Positions 42,601-50,673 of a stretch of DNA of 64,000 nt are shown here, one piece after another (the stretch's first letter is position 1; each line of letters begins with the position of its first letter). Source of the DNA: Bacillota bacterium (GTDB lineage: Bacteria; Bacillota; Clostridia; Christensenellales; SZUA-584). The notes beneath the pieces are model-generated. The model made no database searches. It was not told where the DNA came from and saw only the letters and a list, made by a program, of their open reading frames with translations. The position numbers and the translations under genes were made by a program. The stretch lies in assembly GCA_023410475.1 (NCBI GenBank), contig JAEYPS010000037.1:1-64000 (forward strand). The letters run 5' to 3'.

Positions 42601-45582
42601 CCCAAGTGGACGACGGGCATGTATACGGTGACATACAACGCAAACGGAGCAACAGGGGGTACTGTCCCGACAGACTCGGCGACGTATGGAACGGACGATA
42701 CCGTTACAGTGCTTGGCAACACTGGCAGCCTAGAAAAAACTGGTCATACATTTGAAGGCTGGACGATGAATCAGGACGGATCCGGCACAGTATACAACGC
42801 GGGCAGCTCGTTTGTTATTGGGAGTTCCAATGTAACTTTGTTTGCTAAATGGACGGCGAACGACTATCATGTAACCTATGATGCAAACGGCGGAACGGGA
42901 GCGCCCAGCGATTCGAATACGTATAATTACGGCAATACGGTTACCGTGGCAACAGGTACGCCGACGAGGGCGGGACACACGTTTAACGGCTGGACCTCGG
43001 CTGCGTTCGACGGAACGAAGCAGGCGTCAGATACGTTCACAATGCCGGCAGATGATGTTACGCTTACTGCCAGCTGGTCGCTTACAGACTATCATGTAAC
43101 GTACGACGCAAACGGCGGAACGGGAGCGCCCAGCGATTCGAATACTTACAATTACGGTAATACGGTGACAGTAGCAACGGGTACGCCTACGAGGGCGGGA
43201 TACACGTTTAACGGCTGGACCTCTGCTGCGTTCACCGGGACGAAGCAGGCGTCAGATACGTTCACAATGCCGGCAGGCAACATGACGCTGTATGCGGACT
43301 GGACGGCAAACGACTATCATGTAGCGTACGACGCAAACGGCGGAACGGGAGCGCCCAGCGATTCGAATACGTATAATTACGGCAATACGGTTACCGTGGC
43401 AACAGGTACGCCGACGAGGACGGGATACACGTTTAACGGCTGGACCTCGGCTGCGTTCGACGGAACGAAGCAGGCGTCAGATACGTTCACAATGCCGGCA
43501 GGCAATGTAACGCTTACTGCCAGCTGGTCGCTTACAGACTATCATGTAACGTACGACGCTAACGGCGGAACGGGAGCGCCCAGCGATTCGAATACTTACA
43601 ATTACGGTAATACGGTGACAGTAGCAACGGGTACGCCGACGAGGGCGGGATACACGTTTAACGGCTGGACCTCGGCTGCGTTCACCGGAACGAAGCAGGC
43701 GTCAGATACGTTCACAATGCCGGCAGGCAACGCAACGCTGTATGCGGACTGGACGGCGGTCAATTATACGATAACGTTCGATCTTGACGGTAAAGGAACT
43801 ACATCAAATCAAACCGTCTTCAGCGACATGACGTACGGCAGCCCATTCCCCACGGCCCCTGTTGTTACTCCAGACGAAGGCTGGACATTTGACGGATGGG
43901 ACAAGACACTTCCGTCTGAAGTAACGGAGACCGCGACATATACCGCTCAGTATACGCAGCTTAAATATACCGTAACGTGGAATAACTACAACGGTACGAC
44001 GCTGGAGACTGACGAAAACGTGCCGCACGGAACGACGCCGACCTATGACGCAGAGACTCCGACAAGGCCTGCCACCGCGCAGTACACATTCGCGCACAGT
44101 GGCTGGACGCCGGTAGTCGGACCTGTGACGGGTAACGTCACCTATACGGCAACGTATACGCAAACGCTCAGAGAATATACCGTAACGTGGAATAACTACG
44201 ACGGCACAACGCTCGAGACGGATGAAAACGTACCGTATGGTACGACACCGAGCTACGACGGGGCGGTGCCGACCAAGCAATCTACTGCGCAGTATACATA
44301 TACGCACAGCGGCTGGACGCCTGTTGTAGAACCCGTGAGCGGCAACATAACTTACACGGCGACGTTTACCGAGACGCTCAGGGAATATACAGTAACGTTC
44401 AGCGCGGGCGCGCACGGCACGGCAAGCGGCACAACTGTATTTACCGGCCTGCATTACGGAGACGATTTCCCGACAGCGCCGTCAATTACGCCGGACGCGG
44501 GCTGGATATTCAACGGCTGGCCTGCGCTTCCGCAGACGGTGACAGCAAACGCGTCTTATACCGCGGAATATACTATAAGGACATTTACTGTAAGGTTCTT
44601 TGAAATAGACGGAACGACGCAGATAGGAACGTCTCAGACGGTAAACTGGGGAGACGCCGTGCGGCGTGAGACAGCGCCCGCTATAGCAGGCAGAACATTC
44701 AGCGGCTGGAGGCTTTCGGGCGACGACCCCACGGTCGCAACGAATCTTAACAATGTAAGAGAGAACATAGACGCTGTTGCTACCTATGACGCAATAATAA
44801 TACCGGTAAGGTTTGAGGATCATGACGGGATCTTGCTGGGTGTAGACGACGTGCCGTACGGCGGGGACGCGACGCCTCCGACAGAACCCGAAAGGGAAGG
44901 ATATACGTTTACCGGATGGAGCCCGAGTTATGATAACGTAACCCAAGCTATAACGGTTGTTGCACAGTATGTGATAAAAACATTCACGGTAACGTTTGTG
45001 GACTATAACGGCAATGTAATAGATATACAGACGGTCGAATGGAAAACTGGCGCGACAGCGCCGGAAAACCCGTTAAGAGATGGCTATGAGTTTGCCGGCT
45101 GGGATGCCCCCTTCAATTCGGTAACGCAGGATATAACGGTAACTGCGCAGTATACCGGTGGACCGCTGCCGTCGCCTACAGCGACGCTTTCCGAAGAGCC
45201 GATACCGCTCGGCGGAGGGGGAGACAGCTGGCTGTGGTGGCTGCTGCTTATTCCCGCGCTTGGGCTGCTGTGGCTGCTTATAGCCAAATGGTTCACAGTG
45301 GTGCCGATAGCAGAGGCGGTAACAGACAACGGAAACGGCACGTATACCGTACAGTGGGGCTATGAGAACAGGAAGCCCAGAAAGTATAAGGTAGACCGCG
45401 ACAAGTCGATAATATCGGTGATAATGGGCAAGCTTATAGGCAGCAGTGACAACCCGCCGGTAGAGTTCGAAAAGGGCAGGGTTGAAAACGTGTTCACAAC
45501 CATAGTCGACAAAGATGCCGAGATACAGTGGAAGATAAAAGGCCGCAGAGAAAAGGTCGATATCAAGAAACTTGAAAATTAA
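39601..45582 (+). CDS. Giant surface protein with VWA domain and Listeria/Bacteroides-type repeats
   Basis: This 1993-residue protein has a signal peptide (1-27), a Cys-free beta repeat (28-130), a Ser/Glu/Pro spacer of SESPET units (about 143-190), and a von Willebrand A domain (about 338-600) with the metal-site motif DDSTSMNGS near 344. MucBP-like and beta-rich segments follow (600-830). About eleven repeats of the InlB/Listeria-Bacteroides type (about 835-1855) follow, four of them near-identical 75-residue units. A hydrophobic helix (about 1876-1898) and a 95-residue basic C-terminal domain end the protein; there is no LPxTG motif. GGAAGGAG precedes the ATG. Two c-di-GMP riboswitches control it, so it is probably an adhesin for a surface-attached state. 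Ligand unknown. Confidence 0.88.
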   Translation: MKTRRMIIAGVVIALLVTIAASTVFASTGASFSYTIAEGEGSKLTVSSADAEQGLIEPGSTGKGVFGSGETWSFTARPASGYEFDKWAISGGDYLSSISKSSETLKLSLKDGVIDKGEAAIIKAVAHFKPAAPEPSETPQISDNPEVSESPETSESPEVSESPETSESPETSDDPEVSESPETSESPETSEEPAAQGAYTQEEINKVIDELTAKYPTLEALVAAYPTLESFLADYPMLESLMTDYPPKEEAEAELPSEEVGPDTDGLGSPRYIGNVAKLKAPVMRTFDMFMTKSASAGGPEWPEPGAVYVEKNATGTGTQGKYQIELEVFGKNTESTSDIVLVLDDSTSMNGSKLTEMKAAAKNFVNGLIDGSGNIKIAIVTINGGGTAIPSALSNFSTNKTALNSAIDGITTRSATNLQGGFNLARQMINASTADNKSVVLMSDGDPIYSYRPVVTAPVLLGEEWSNGQWRPIWDKTQSDYSVEFFHNPNGYDYTTLMGGGMSDTYNYNYQHTATWAASGRSYTFSVSRTLRHSVATIKESGYMPSDVDIYTIGFDIASGSTAQTVLQGCATGGNYYAAVPGDLSGVFSKIGAQILYAARNVTVSDPMSVYVDLVVANPASPTWALAGTAGAASADVVVTSGSVTFTYDNVHGKWELSWSIPSIKEQYETDGVTPKGEKMTYKVTVDLDTTIPGHIYPSNKDTYVNYTDVGGSAAEKVAYESWDPGDFTVPAVSDGYGSIQVVYYRVNSLGQPVNSLGVVQPDISTAYVIKTSFYEVGGNPALTLPGDYTVVTDASAADGTGATYSAYIPGDSRNVSLNASNPAKTVYFGFTKDVYTITFNLDGKGTSDDQLVFNNLNYGDPFPHIPSVTPNTGWTFTGWSPSLETPPSTVTGSATYTAQYEEVKTFRVMNSNGPGGDHGFIRVTYNGITVDLDANQEETFVYVASAGNVEVDFVPDTGWMFRYYVIGNGAAHIDRDPDSIDPSTYAGQNGDNNRIKLNPKWTTGMYTVTYNANGATGGTVPTDSATYGTDDTVTVLGNTGSLEKTGHTFEGWTMNQDGSGTVYNAGSSFVIGSSNVTLFAKWTANDYHVTYDANGGTGAPSDSNTYNYGNTVTVATGTPTRAGHTFNGWTSAAFDGTKQASDTFTMPADDVTLTASWSLTDYHVTYDANGGTGAPSDSNTYNYGNTVTVATGTPTRAGYTFNGWTSAAFTGTKQASDTFTMPAGNMTLYADWTANDYHVAYDANGGTGAPSDSNTYNYGNTVTVATGTPTRTGYTFNGWTSAAFDGTKQASDTFTMPAGNVTLTASWSLTDYHVTYDANGGTGAPSDSNTYNYGNTVTVATGTPTRAGYTFNGWTSAAFTGTKQASDTFTMPAGNATLYADWTAVNYTITFDLDGKGTTSNQTVFSDMTYGSPFPTAPVVTPDEGWTFDGWDKTLPSEVTETATYTAQYTQLKYTVTWNNYNGTTLETDENVPHGTTPTYDAETPTRPATAQYTFAHSGWTPVVGPVTGNVTYTATYTQTLREYTVTWNNYDGTTLETDENVPYGTTPSYDGAVPTKQSTAQYTYTHSGWTPVVEPVSGNITYTATFTETLREYTVTFSAGAHGTASGTTVFTGLHYGDDFPTAPSITPDAGWIFNGWPALPQTVTANASYTAEYTIRTFTVRFFEIDGTTQIGTSQTVNWGDAVRRETAPAIAGRTFSGWRLSGDDPTVATNLNNVRENIDAVATYDAIIIPVRFEDHDGILLGVDDVPYGGDATPPTEPEREGYTFTGWSPSYDNVTQAITVVAQYVIKTFTVTFVDYNGNVIDIQTVEWKTGATAPENPLRDGYEFAGWDAPFNSVTQDITVTAQYTGGPLPSPTATLSEEPIPLGGGGDSWLWWLLLIPALGLLWLLIAKWFTVVPIAEAVTDNGNGTYTVQWGYENRKPRKYKVDRDKSIISVIMGKLIGSSDNPPVEFEKGRVENVFTTIVDKDAEIQWKIKGRREKVDIKKLEN
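40030..40170 (+). repeat. Degenerate 12-bp and 24-bp repeats coding for Ser-Glu-Ser-Pro units
   Basis: The codons for SESPEV, SESPET and SDDPEV repeat about twelve times with nearly identical nucleotides (for example AGCGAGAGCCCGGAAACA). This forms an extended acidic, flexible spacer that is likely to vary in copy number. Confidence 0.8.
42862..43761 (+). repeat. Four tandem 225-bp repeats inside the adhesin gene
   Basis: Units begin with GACTATCATGTA at 42862, 43087, 43312 and 43537, exactly 225 bases apart, each coding for 75 residues with DANGGTGAPSDSNTYNYGN. Units 1 and 3 end in LTASWSLT, units 2 and 4 in LYADWTA, so the array looks like a duplicated 450-bp block. Confidence 0.95.
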
Positions 45583-45597
45583 CTTCGAATAACTGTG

Positions 45598-45633
45598 TAT
45601 TACGCACCCGGGAAACCGGGTGCGTATTTTTTC
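45598..45633 (+). terminator. Strong terminator after the adhesin gene
   Basis: ATACGCACCCGG and CCGGGTGCGTAT pair perfectly around a GAAA loop, followed by a run of T. Confidence 0.9.
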
Positions 45634-45680
45634 TTGATAGTCTGTTATATACGGTGAGGTATTTGTATGAAATTGTTTTC

Positions 45681-45709
45681 TTGACCGTGACAGGCTAAGA
45701 ACATATAAT
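45681..45709 (+). promoter_or_regulatory. Promoter of lgt
   Basis: TTGACC (45681-45686), 17 bases and TATAAT (45704-45709) lie 30 bases upstream of the lgt start. Confidence 0.8.
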
Positions 45710-45739
45710 GAATTTGAATTATTATGGCGGAGGTAGACT

Positions 45740-46693
45740 ATGGAAGATCCCCGGGTCGCATTTTCACTGTTTGGAATCGCGGTGCATTGGTACGGAATCA
45801 TTATAGCAGCCGGACTTATCACAGGAGTTATCCTGGGAGTAAGGGAGGCAAAAAGAAGGGGCTATAGGTCTGATCTGGTGCTCGACTTTATGCTGATAGC
45901 CATACCCGTATGCATCGTATGCGCGAGATTATACTATGTCATCCCGATGTGGCAAGAATATTCTTACGACTTACTCAGAGTTTTTGCCGTTTGGGAAGGC
46001 GGGCTTGCTATATACGGAGCCGTTATAGGAGGCGTAATAGCGGCGTTCATATTCTATAAGTGGAGAAAAGTTCCCATAGGCGACATGATGGACATCGCGG
46101 CTCCAAGTCTTATTATAGGACAGGCTATAGGAAGATGGGGCAACTTCGTCAATCAGGAGGCGTTCGGCAATGCCGTTACGAATCCCGGGCTGCAGTGGTT
46201 CCCGTACAGCGTGTATATAGACAGACTTGGGGGATGGTATCAGGCAACGTTCTTTTATGAGTCGGTGTGGAACTTTATCGCCTTTGCCGTGCTTATGATA
46301 ATGCGCAAAAGGATAAAAGTAAGAGGCGGAGTGTTTGCTCTTTATCTCGCGTTTTACGGATTCGGCCGTTTCTTTATAGAGCAGCTGAGATCGGACAGCC
46401 TGATGGCGGGGAGCGCAAGGATATCGCAGTGGCTGAGTCTGGTGCTTGTTGTAATCGGCATCGTTTACCTCATAATAATGTCAAAAAGAAAGAAGGAGTA
46501 TCCGGCGTATGACGGGCTATACAGCCTTGCGTGGAGCGACGAGCAGGTGGAAGAATATAAAAAGAGAAAAAAGATAAAGGATAAGGAACAGCCCGAGGCT
46601 GAAACGCAGGCAGCTGAAGAAAAAAAAGAAGAAGCAAAGCCGAGAGCACGAAAGAATGCGAAAGGCTCTAAGGAAGAAGACTCTAAAGAATAG
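45740..46693 (+). CDS. lgt: Prolipoprotein diacylglyceryl transferase
   Basis: This 317-residue enzyme moves a diacylglyceryl group from phosphatidylglycerol to the lipobox cysteine of prelipoproteins. About seven membrane helices are seen. HWYGIIIAAGLITG (about 15-28) and the Lgt signature GRWGNFVNQEAFG (about 133-145, with the essential Arg and Asn) are clear. The final 60 residues are a highly charged Lys/Glu tail not found in all Lgt proteins. GGCGGAGG precedes the ATG. It is transcribed alone. Confidence 0.95.
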   Translation: MEDPRVAFSLFGIAVHWYGIIIAAGLITGVILGVREAKRRGYRSDLVLDFMLIAIPVCIVCARLYYVIPMWQEYSYDLLRVFAVWEGGLAIYGAVIGGVIAAFIFYKWRKVPIGDMMDIAAPSLIIGQAIGRWGNFVNQEAFGNAVTNPGLQWFPYSVYIDRLGGWYQATFFYESVWNFIAFAVLMIMRKRIKVRGGVFALYLAFYGFGRFFIEQLRSDSLMAGSARISQWLSLVLVVIGIVYLIIMSKRKKEYPAYDGLYSLAWSDEQVEEYKKRKKIKDKEQPEAETQAAEEKKEEAKPRARKNAKGSKEEDSKE

Positions 46694-46742
46694 CACTCCG
46701 ATAAGTCAGCAAGAAAAAACGATAAAATTAGACTTTTGTATA

Positions 46743-46785
46743 AGCACCGTCCGACAGGTTTTGCTGTTTGGCGGTGCTACTATTT
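46743..46785 (+). terminator. Terminator after lgt
   Basis: AGCACCG and CGGTGCT form the outer stem of an imperfect hairpin, followed by ACTATTTTAT. Confidence 0.65.
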
Positions 46786-46883
46786 TATAACAAAGCCACA
46801 CGTATATACACACCAATATGCTTAGTCCATATTTGGCAGATTGTATTAAGGATGTGGCCTGACACTTGTGAGGAGGTTTATTA

Positions 46884-46917
46884 CGCCTGAATATTATTAA
46901 TTTTTCAGGCGTTTAAT
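46884..46917 (+). terminator. Hairpin in the leader of the DivIVA-like gene
   Basis: ACGCCTGA pairs with TCAGGCGT around an AT-rich loop, then TTTAATTTT. It lies only 10 bases ahead of the AAGGAGG of the next gene, so it could be an attenuator or simply the end of an upstream transcript. An AGGAGG at 46871 in front of it has no start codon at useful distance. Confidence 0.45.
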
Positions 46918-46935
46918 TTTAAGGAGGGCGGTCTT

Positions 46936-47406
46936 ATGAACAATCTTAAAAAGAGGCTGGGAACATACAACGCAGCCGATGTTGACAAGCTGTTATTCAA
47001 GGTGAGAAGCGACTACGAGCTGTGCATCAAAGAGCAAAAAGAAAGGATATTCCAGCTTCGCGAGCAAAACAGAGAAATGGCGTCGTTGATAGAGAGATAC
47101 AGAAGCGATGAAAGATATATCATCGGCGCTATAACAAAAGCGGAGGAAATAGCAGACAGCATAATAAGCGACGCTCAAAAAAAAGCAAGAGAAAGGCTGG
47201 AGATTCTTAAGAACGAGGAAAAGCAGATAAGAACAGCCATAGAGGGGTGCTGCCAAAGGCTGTATAAGCTTAAAAGGGCGAGCGAGGCAATTTACCGCGC
47301 GGTATCGAAGGTTATGGGAGAAAACGATGAGCCGGGGAATATTTCCGTGCAATACCCGGGCTTACACGCCGTAAAAGTGTTTCCTGCTTCGCGCATACAA
47401 GATTAA
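46936..47406 (+). CDS. DivIVA-like coiled-coil protein
   Basis: This 156-residue protein has a strong AAGGAGGGCGG upstream. TYNAADVDKLLFKVRSDYEL (9-28) resembles the N-terminal DivIVA/GpsB module, in which Y-x-x-x-DVD-x-FL is conserved, but the first basic/aromatic membrane-anchor residues are weaker. A long coiled coil follows (about 28-130), including the AEEIADSIISDAQKKARE segment found in DivIVA family members. The tail is short and polar. It may mark cell poles or septa. It is terminated separately from its neighbours. Confidence 0.6.
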   Translation: MNNLKKRLGTYNAADVDKLLFKVRSDYELCIKEQKERIFQLREQNREMASLIERYRSDERYIIGAITKAEEIADSIISDAQKKARERLEILKNEEKQIRTAIEGCCQRLYKLKRASEAIYRAVSKVMGENDEPGNISVQYPGLHAVKVFPASRIQD

Positions 47407-47447
47407 TGCCAACACTCCACTTTATTAGTACAATGAAAATTAAGATT

Positions 47448-47473
47448 GGCCGATAATGTTTTCGGCCTTTTTT
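47448..47473 (+). terminator. Terminator after the DivIVA-like gene
   Basis: GGCCGA (47448-47453) and TCGGCC (47462-47467) pair, followed by six T. Its position inside the longer open frame of the next gene shows that translation of that gene begins downstream. Confidence 0.8.
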
Positions 47474-47553
47474 ATAGAAAACGAAGTGTATTATTAACTA
47501 TACAACAAAGTATTTTAAGTGGTATAATTTTTCATATTGTTTGGAGGATGAGG

Positions 47554-48486
47554 ATGAGCGTATTATTCAGCGCGGTGCAGTTTATAGAGACGTCTTTGCT
47601 GTTTTCGGCATTTTTATTTTCGGCGATAATGTTTATTCGTACGAGAGACAAACTTACGGGCAGGACGCTGATGGTGCTTTTCCCTGTTTCAACTCTGCTG
47701 TTTATCTCATACATGTACAGCATTAACGCGGGCTCCTCGGATATCGAGCCCAACCTTTCGTGGCTTTCGCCTTTTTTCGCATTCGTTATTATTGCGCTTA
47801 TAGCCGCCTCGATACTCGCGACATGCTTTTATGTTATACAGCTGTTTCCCGCAACGCGCAGAAGGAAAAAATTAGGCTATATACTCGCGGCTGCGCTGGT
47901 GACGGCTCTGCTTATAATAACGGGCGCGCTTGTAATGTACATGTCAAAATCCGATCTTTCTCTTGCCATAACGAACGCGCTGTGGGCGTTTTACCCCTTG
48001 TGCTCACTTGCGCTTTTTATAGAAGCCGTGTCGGTAGCGTTCGCGTACAAGAACATTACGGACACGCACGAGCGCAAGCTCGCAAAATACTTCCTGATAA
48101 GCTTTCTGCCTCAGGCGGCATTTTCGATAGTCGATTTTATACTCCTGAGGGATATAGGCTTTCAGCTTACGCATCTGTCATACTCCATGTTTTCGATACT
48201 CGTGTTTGTTGATCTTTGCGGATACTTTTTCAGGTCGTACGGAATAGATCTTGACATTTCAGAGGATAAGCAGAGCCTCAAAGAGAAGTACTCGCTTTCA
48301 GAAAGGGAAGTGGAGGTAACGGAGCTTCTCGCTAAGGGCATGTCAAACCAGTTAATAAGCGAAACGCTTCATATTTCCATAAACACCGTCAAGTCGCATA
48401 TAAAAAACATATACGGCAAGCTCGGCATATCAAACAGGCTTCAGCTTATGAGTCTTTTGAGCGGCGCTAAGGGAATTATTCGCTGA
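47554..48486 (+). CDS. Membrane-bound LuxR-type transcriptional regulator
   Basis: I place the start at ATG 47554, six bases after GGAGG (47543-47547). The 310-residue protein has about seven membrane helices in its first 225 residues and a C-terminal LuxR-type helix-turn-helix: LSEREVEVTELLAKGMSNQL (about 247-266), then INTVKSHIKNIYGKLGISNR. It should sense something in or at the membrane. The gene lies directly upstream of an MMPL exporter operon whose promoter is flanked by a CCCCG/CGGGG inverted repeat, so it is the likely regulator of that operon. Confidence 0.85.
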   Translation: MSVLFSAVQFIETSLLFSAFLFSAIMFIRTRDKLTGRTLMVLFPVSTLLFISYMYSINAGSSDIEPNLSWLSPFFAFVIIALIAASILATCFYVIQLFPATRRRKKLGYILAAALVTALLIITGALVMYMSKSDLSLAITNALWAFYPLCSLALFIEAVSVAFAYKNITDTHERKLAKYFLISFLPQAAFSIVDFILLRDIGFQLTHLSYSMFSILVFVDLCGYFFRSYGIDLDISEDKQSLKEKYSLSEREVEVTELLAKGMSNQLISETLHISINTVKSHIKNIYGKLGISNRLQLMSLLSGAKGIIR

Positions 48487-48514
48487 ACCTCACCCGAAAA
48501 GGTTATATAAAACC

Positions 48515-48548
48515 ACCCCGAACTACTACGACAACCCTACCGCGGGGT
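48515..48548. promoter_or_regulatory. Inverted repeat next to the MMPL operon promoter
   Basis: ACCCCG (48515-48520) and CGGGGT (48543-48548) are arms of an interrupted palindrome ending three bases before the -35 box. No T run follows, so it is more likely an operator, perhaps for the adjacent LuxR-type protein, than a terminator. Confidence 0.4.
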
Positions 48549-48550
48549 AA

Positions 48551-48579
48551 TTGAACGCGCCTTCCTTTAATCATATCTT
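48551..48579 (+). promoter_or_regulatory. Promoter of the MMPL operon
   Basis: TTGAAC (48551-48556), 17 bases and TATCTT (48574-48579) precede the TTG start at 48601. Confidence 0.6.
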
Positions 48580-48600
48580 TGAGTATAAAGGAGAGGCGAT

Positions 48601-50673
48601 TTGAATTATTTCTTCCAAAAGATCATTAAACACAGAAAGCCTGTGATTGCGGCTTTTGTACTGGCGGCCGCGGTATGCGGAGTGCTTATGCTCGGCGTCG
48701 GCCAAAACTACGATATGTCAAAATATCTGCCTAAAAACTCAGAGTCGAAGGCCGGGATCGACGTGCTTAAAGCGCAGTTCAGCTATAACGGCAGGGCGGT
48801 GATGCTGCTCGAGGATAAAAGCATAGCGCAAGTGCTCGAGATAAAGCAAACAGCAAAGGACGTCGGCGGTATAAAAAGAGTATTATGGCTCGACGACGTC
48901 GCGGATATAAAGCAGCCTTTGGAGATGACAGAAGAAAAGCTAAAAAGCAAATATGTTTCGGGCAGCGACTCGCTGCTGCATATCGTGTTTGAGCAGGATG
49001 ACTATTCGGAATCAACACGCGCAGCACTCCTCGAGCTGAAAGCGATATTCGCAGAGCAGGCGGCGCTCTCGGGCAGCGCCGTAGACGCTCAGATAATGAT
49101 AGACTCTATAAGAGGAAATATTCTGACCGGCATAATTATCGCGCTTTCTATCGTTCTTGTCATACTGCTGTTGACAACAAACTCGTTTATAGAGGTATTG
49201 CTATTCCTTGCCGCTATCGGCGTAGCGATACTTATGAACATGGGAACGAATATTATTTTCGGCGAAATTTCATATATGACGTTCGCGTGCGCCGCCATAC
49301 TGCAGCTGGCGATATCTCTTGACTATTCCATATTTTTGCTGCACAGATTCGAGTTTGAGCTCAGAACGGAAAGCGACCCCGCAAAGGCTATGGCAAAAGC
49401 CGTGCGAGCGTCGATATCGTCGATATTATCAAGCGGCGCTACCACAATAGTCGGCTTCATCGCTCTCGTGTTCATGAGCTACACTATAGGCGCGGACATG
49501 GGGCTCGTGCTTGCAAAAGGAATCATCTTCAGCCTGTTGAGCGTGATAATATTTCTTCCCGCCGTTACGGTGGGATGCGTGAAAGCAATAGACAAAACAA
49601 GGCATAAAAAGCTGCTGCCCAATATGAGAAAAGTGCAGCACGTCCTTGGCGGCAAGGCGAAATACGCTGTGTTCGCGCTTATGATAGTCGTATCCGCTAT
49701 ATGCTTCATGGCGCAGGACAGGAACACGTTTCTTTACTCCACGAACAGCCTGGCGGATGAGCGTCAAAGCGCTATAAACGAAAGCATAAAGGAAGCGTTC
49801 GGCGAAACGAACGACTATCTTATTATCGTGTCTAGAGGCAACGGCCCCCTGGAATACGAGCTTGCGGGGGAGCTTGAATCGCTGCCTTACGTCAGGAGCG
49901 TCGAGGGGCTGTACTCATTCATAGACCCCGCCATACCAGAGGAAATAGTTCCAGACACCATAAAAGACGAGTTTCTGAGTGAAAATTATTCCCGATACAT
50001 TGTCGATGTAAAAGCGGGTGTAGAGAGCGAAGAGGCCTTTGAGGCCGTATCGCAAATTAGAGAGACCGTTTCAGCAAGATTCGACGGAGCATATGTCACA
50101 GGCGCGTCACCCGTGATATTCGATATAAAAAACGCAACGGCGGGAGATTTTTCACTTGTAACAGCGCTTTCTGTTTTGTTCGTGGGCGTAATACTGCTTT
50201 TGACATTCAGGTCGCTGACACTGCCTTTGATACTAGTGTTCATAATAGAAGCTTCCATCTGGATAAACATGTCGTTCCCGTACTTTTCGGGAGACCCGAT
50301 GATATTTATAGGCTACATGGTGATAAGCGCCGTTCAGCTTGGCGCTACGATAGATTACGCGATACTTATGACGAATTATTACCTCGAGGGCAGGAAGACG
50401 CTCGGTAAAATGGACTCCGGTGAATACGCGGCTGAAAAGGCCGGAATGTCCATAGTGCTCTCGTCGCTCGTGCTGTCGTCCGCGGGCTTCGTTGTTTCAG
50501 CCGTATTCACACAGCAGGCGATGTCTCAGCTCGGCACGCTTATAGGGAGGGGCGCTCTTATCTCCGGGTTCTTTACGGTATTCGTGCTTCCTCAGGCGCT
50601 TATAGTGCTGGACAAAATAATAATAAAAACAGACCTAAAGCATATATTCAGGAGGATAAAGCATGAAGCTTAA
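48601..50673 (+). CDS. MMPL/RND-superfamily exporter
   Basis: This 690-residue protein starts at TTG 48601 after AAAGGAGAGG. It has the MMPL layout: one helix (12-30), a soluble domain (about 35-170), five helices (about 175-320), then the same pattern again from about 345. Helix segments such as LDYSIFLLHRFEFE and its repeat IDYAILMTNYYLEG carry the Asp residues used for proton coupling. MMPL proteins of Bacillota export lipids or peptides. The next gene, which overlaps its end, encodes a secreted partner. Confidence 0.85.
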   Translation: MNYFFQKIIKHRKPVIAAFVLAAAVCGVLMLGVGQNYDMSKYLPKNSESKAGIDVLKAQFSYNGRAVMLLEDKSIAQVLEIKQTAKDVGGIKRVLWLDDVADIKQPLEMTEEKLKSKYVSGSDSLLHIVFEQDDYSESTRAALLELKAIFAEQAALSGSAVDAQIMIDSIRGNILTGIIIALSIVLVILLLTTNSFIEVLLFLAAIGVAILMNMGTNIIFGEISYMTFACAAILQLAISLDYSIFLLHRFEFELRTESDPAKAMAKAVRASISSILSSGATTIVGFIALVFMSYTIGADMGLVLAKGIIFSLLSVIIFLPAVTVGCVKAIDKTRHKKLLPNMRKVQHVLGGKAKYAVFALMIVVSAICFMAQDRNTFLYSTNSLADERQSAINESIKEAFGETNDYLIIVSRGNGPLEYELAGELESLPYVRSVEGLYSFIDPAIPEEIVPDTIKDEFLSENYSRYIVDVKAGVESEEAFEAVSQIRETVSARFDGAYVTGASPVIFDIKNATAGDFSLVTALSVLFVGVILLLTFRSLTLPLILVFIIEASIWINMSFPYFSGDPMIFIGYMVISAVQLGATIDYAILMTNYYLEGRKTLGKMDSGEYAAEKAGMSIVLSSLVLSSAGFVVSAVFTQQAMSQLGTLIGRGALISGFFTVFVLPQALIVLDKIIIKTDLKHIFRRIKHEA

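Noticed and set aside
42862..43761. Tandem 225-bp repeats considered as a CRISPR or satellite array
   Set aside because: The repeats are contiguous, in frame with the surrounding gene and code for a known type of surface repeat. There are no spacers and no cas genes anywhere in the window.
43804..44946. Long minus-strand frames inside the adhesin repeats
   Set aside because: They arise from the regular codon use of the repeats on the plus strand and show no start signals or families.
47446..47553. N-terminal extension of the LuxR-type regulator from TTG 47446
   Set aside because: A terminator with a T6 run (47448-47473) lies inside it and the only good ribosome site precedes ATG 47554.
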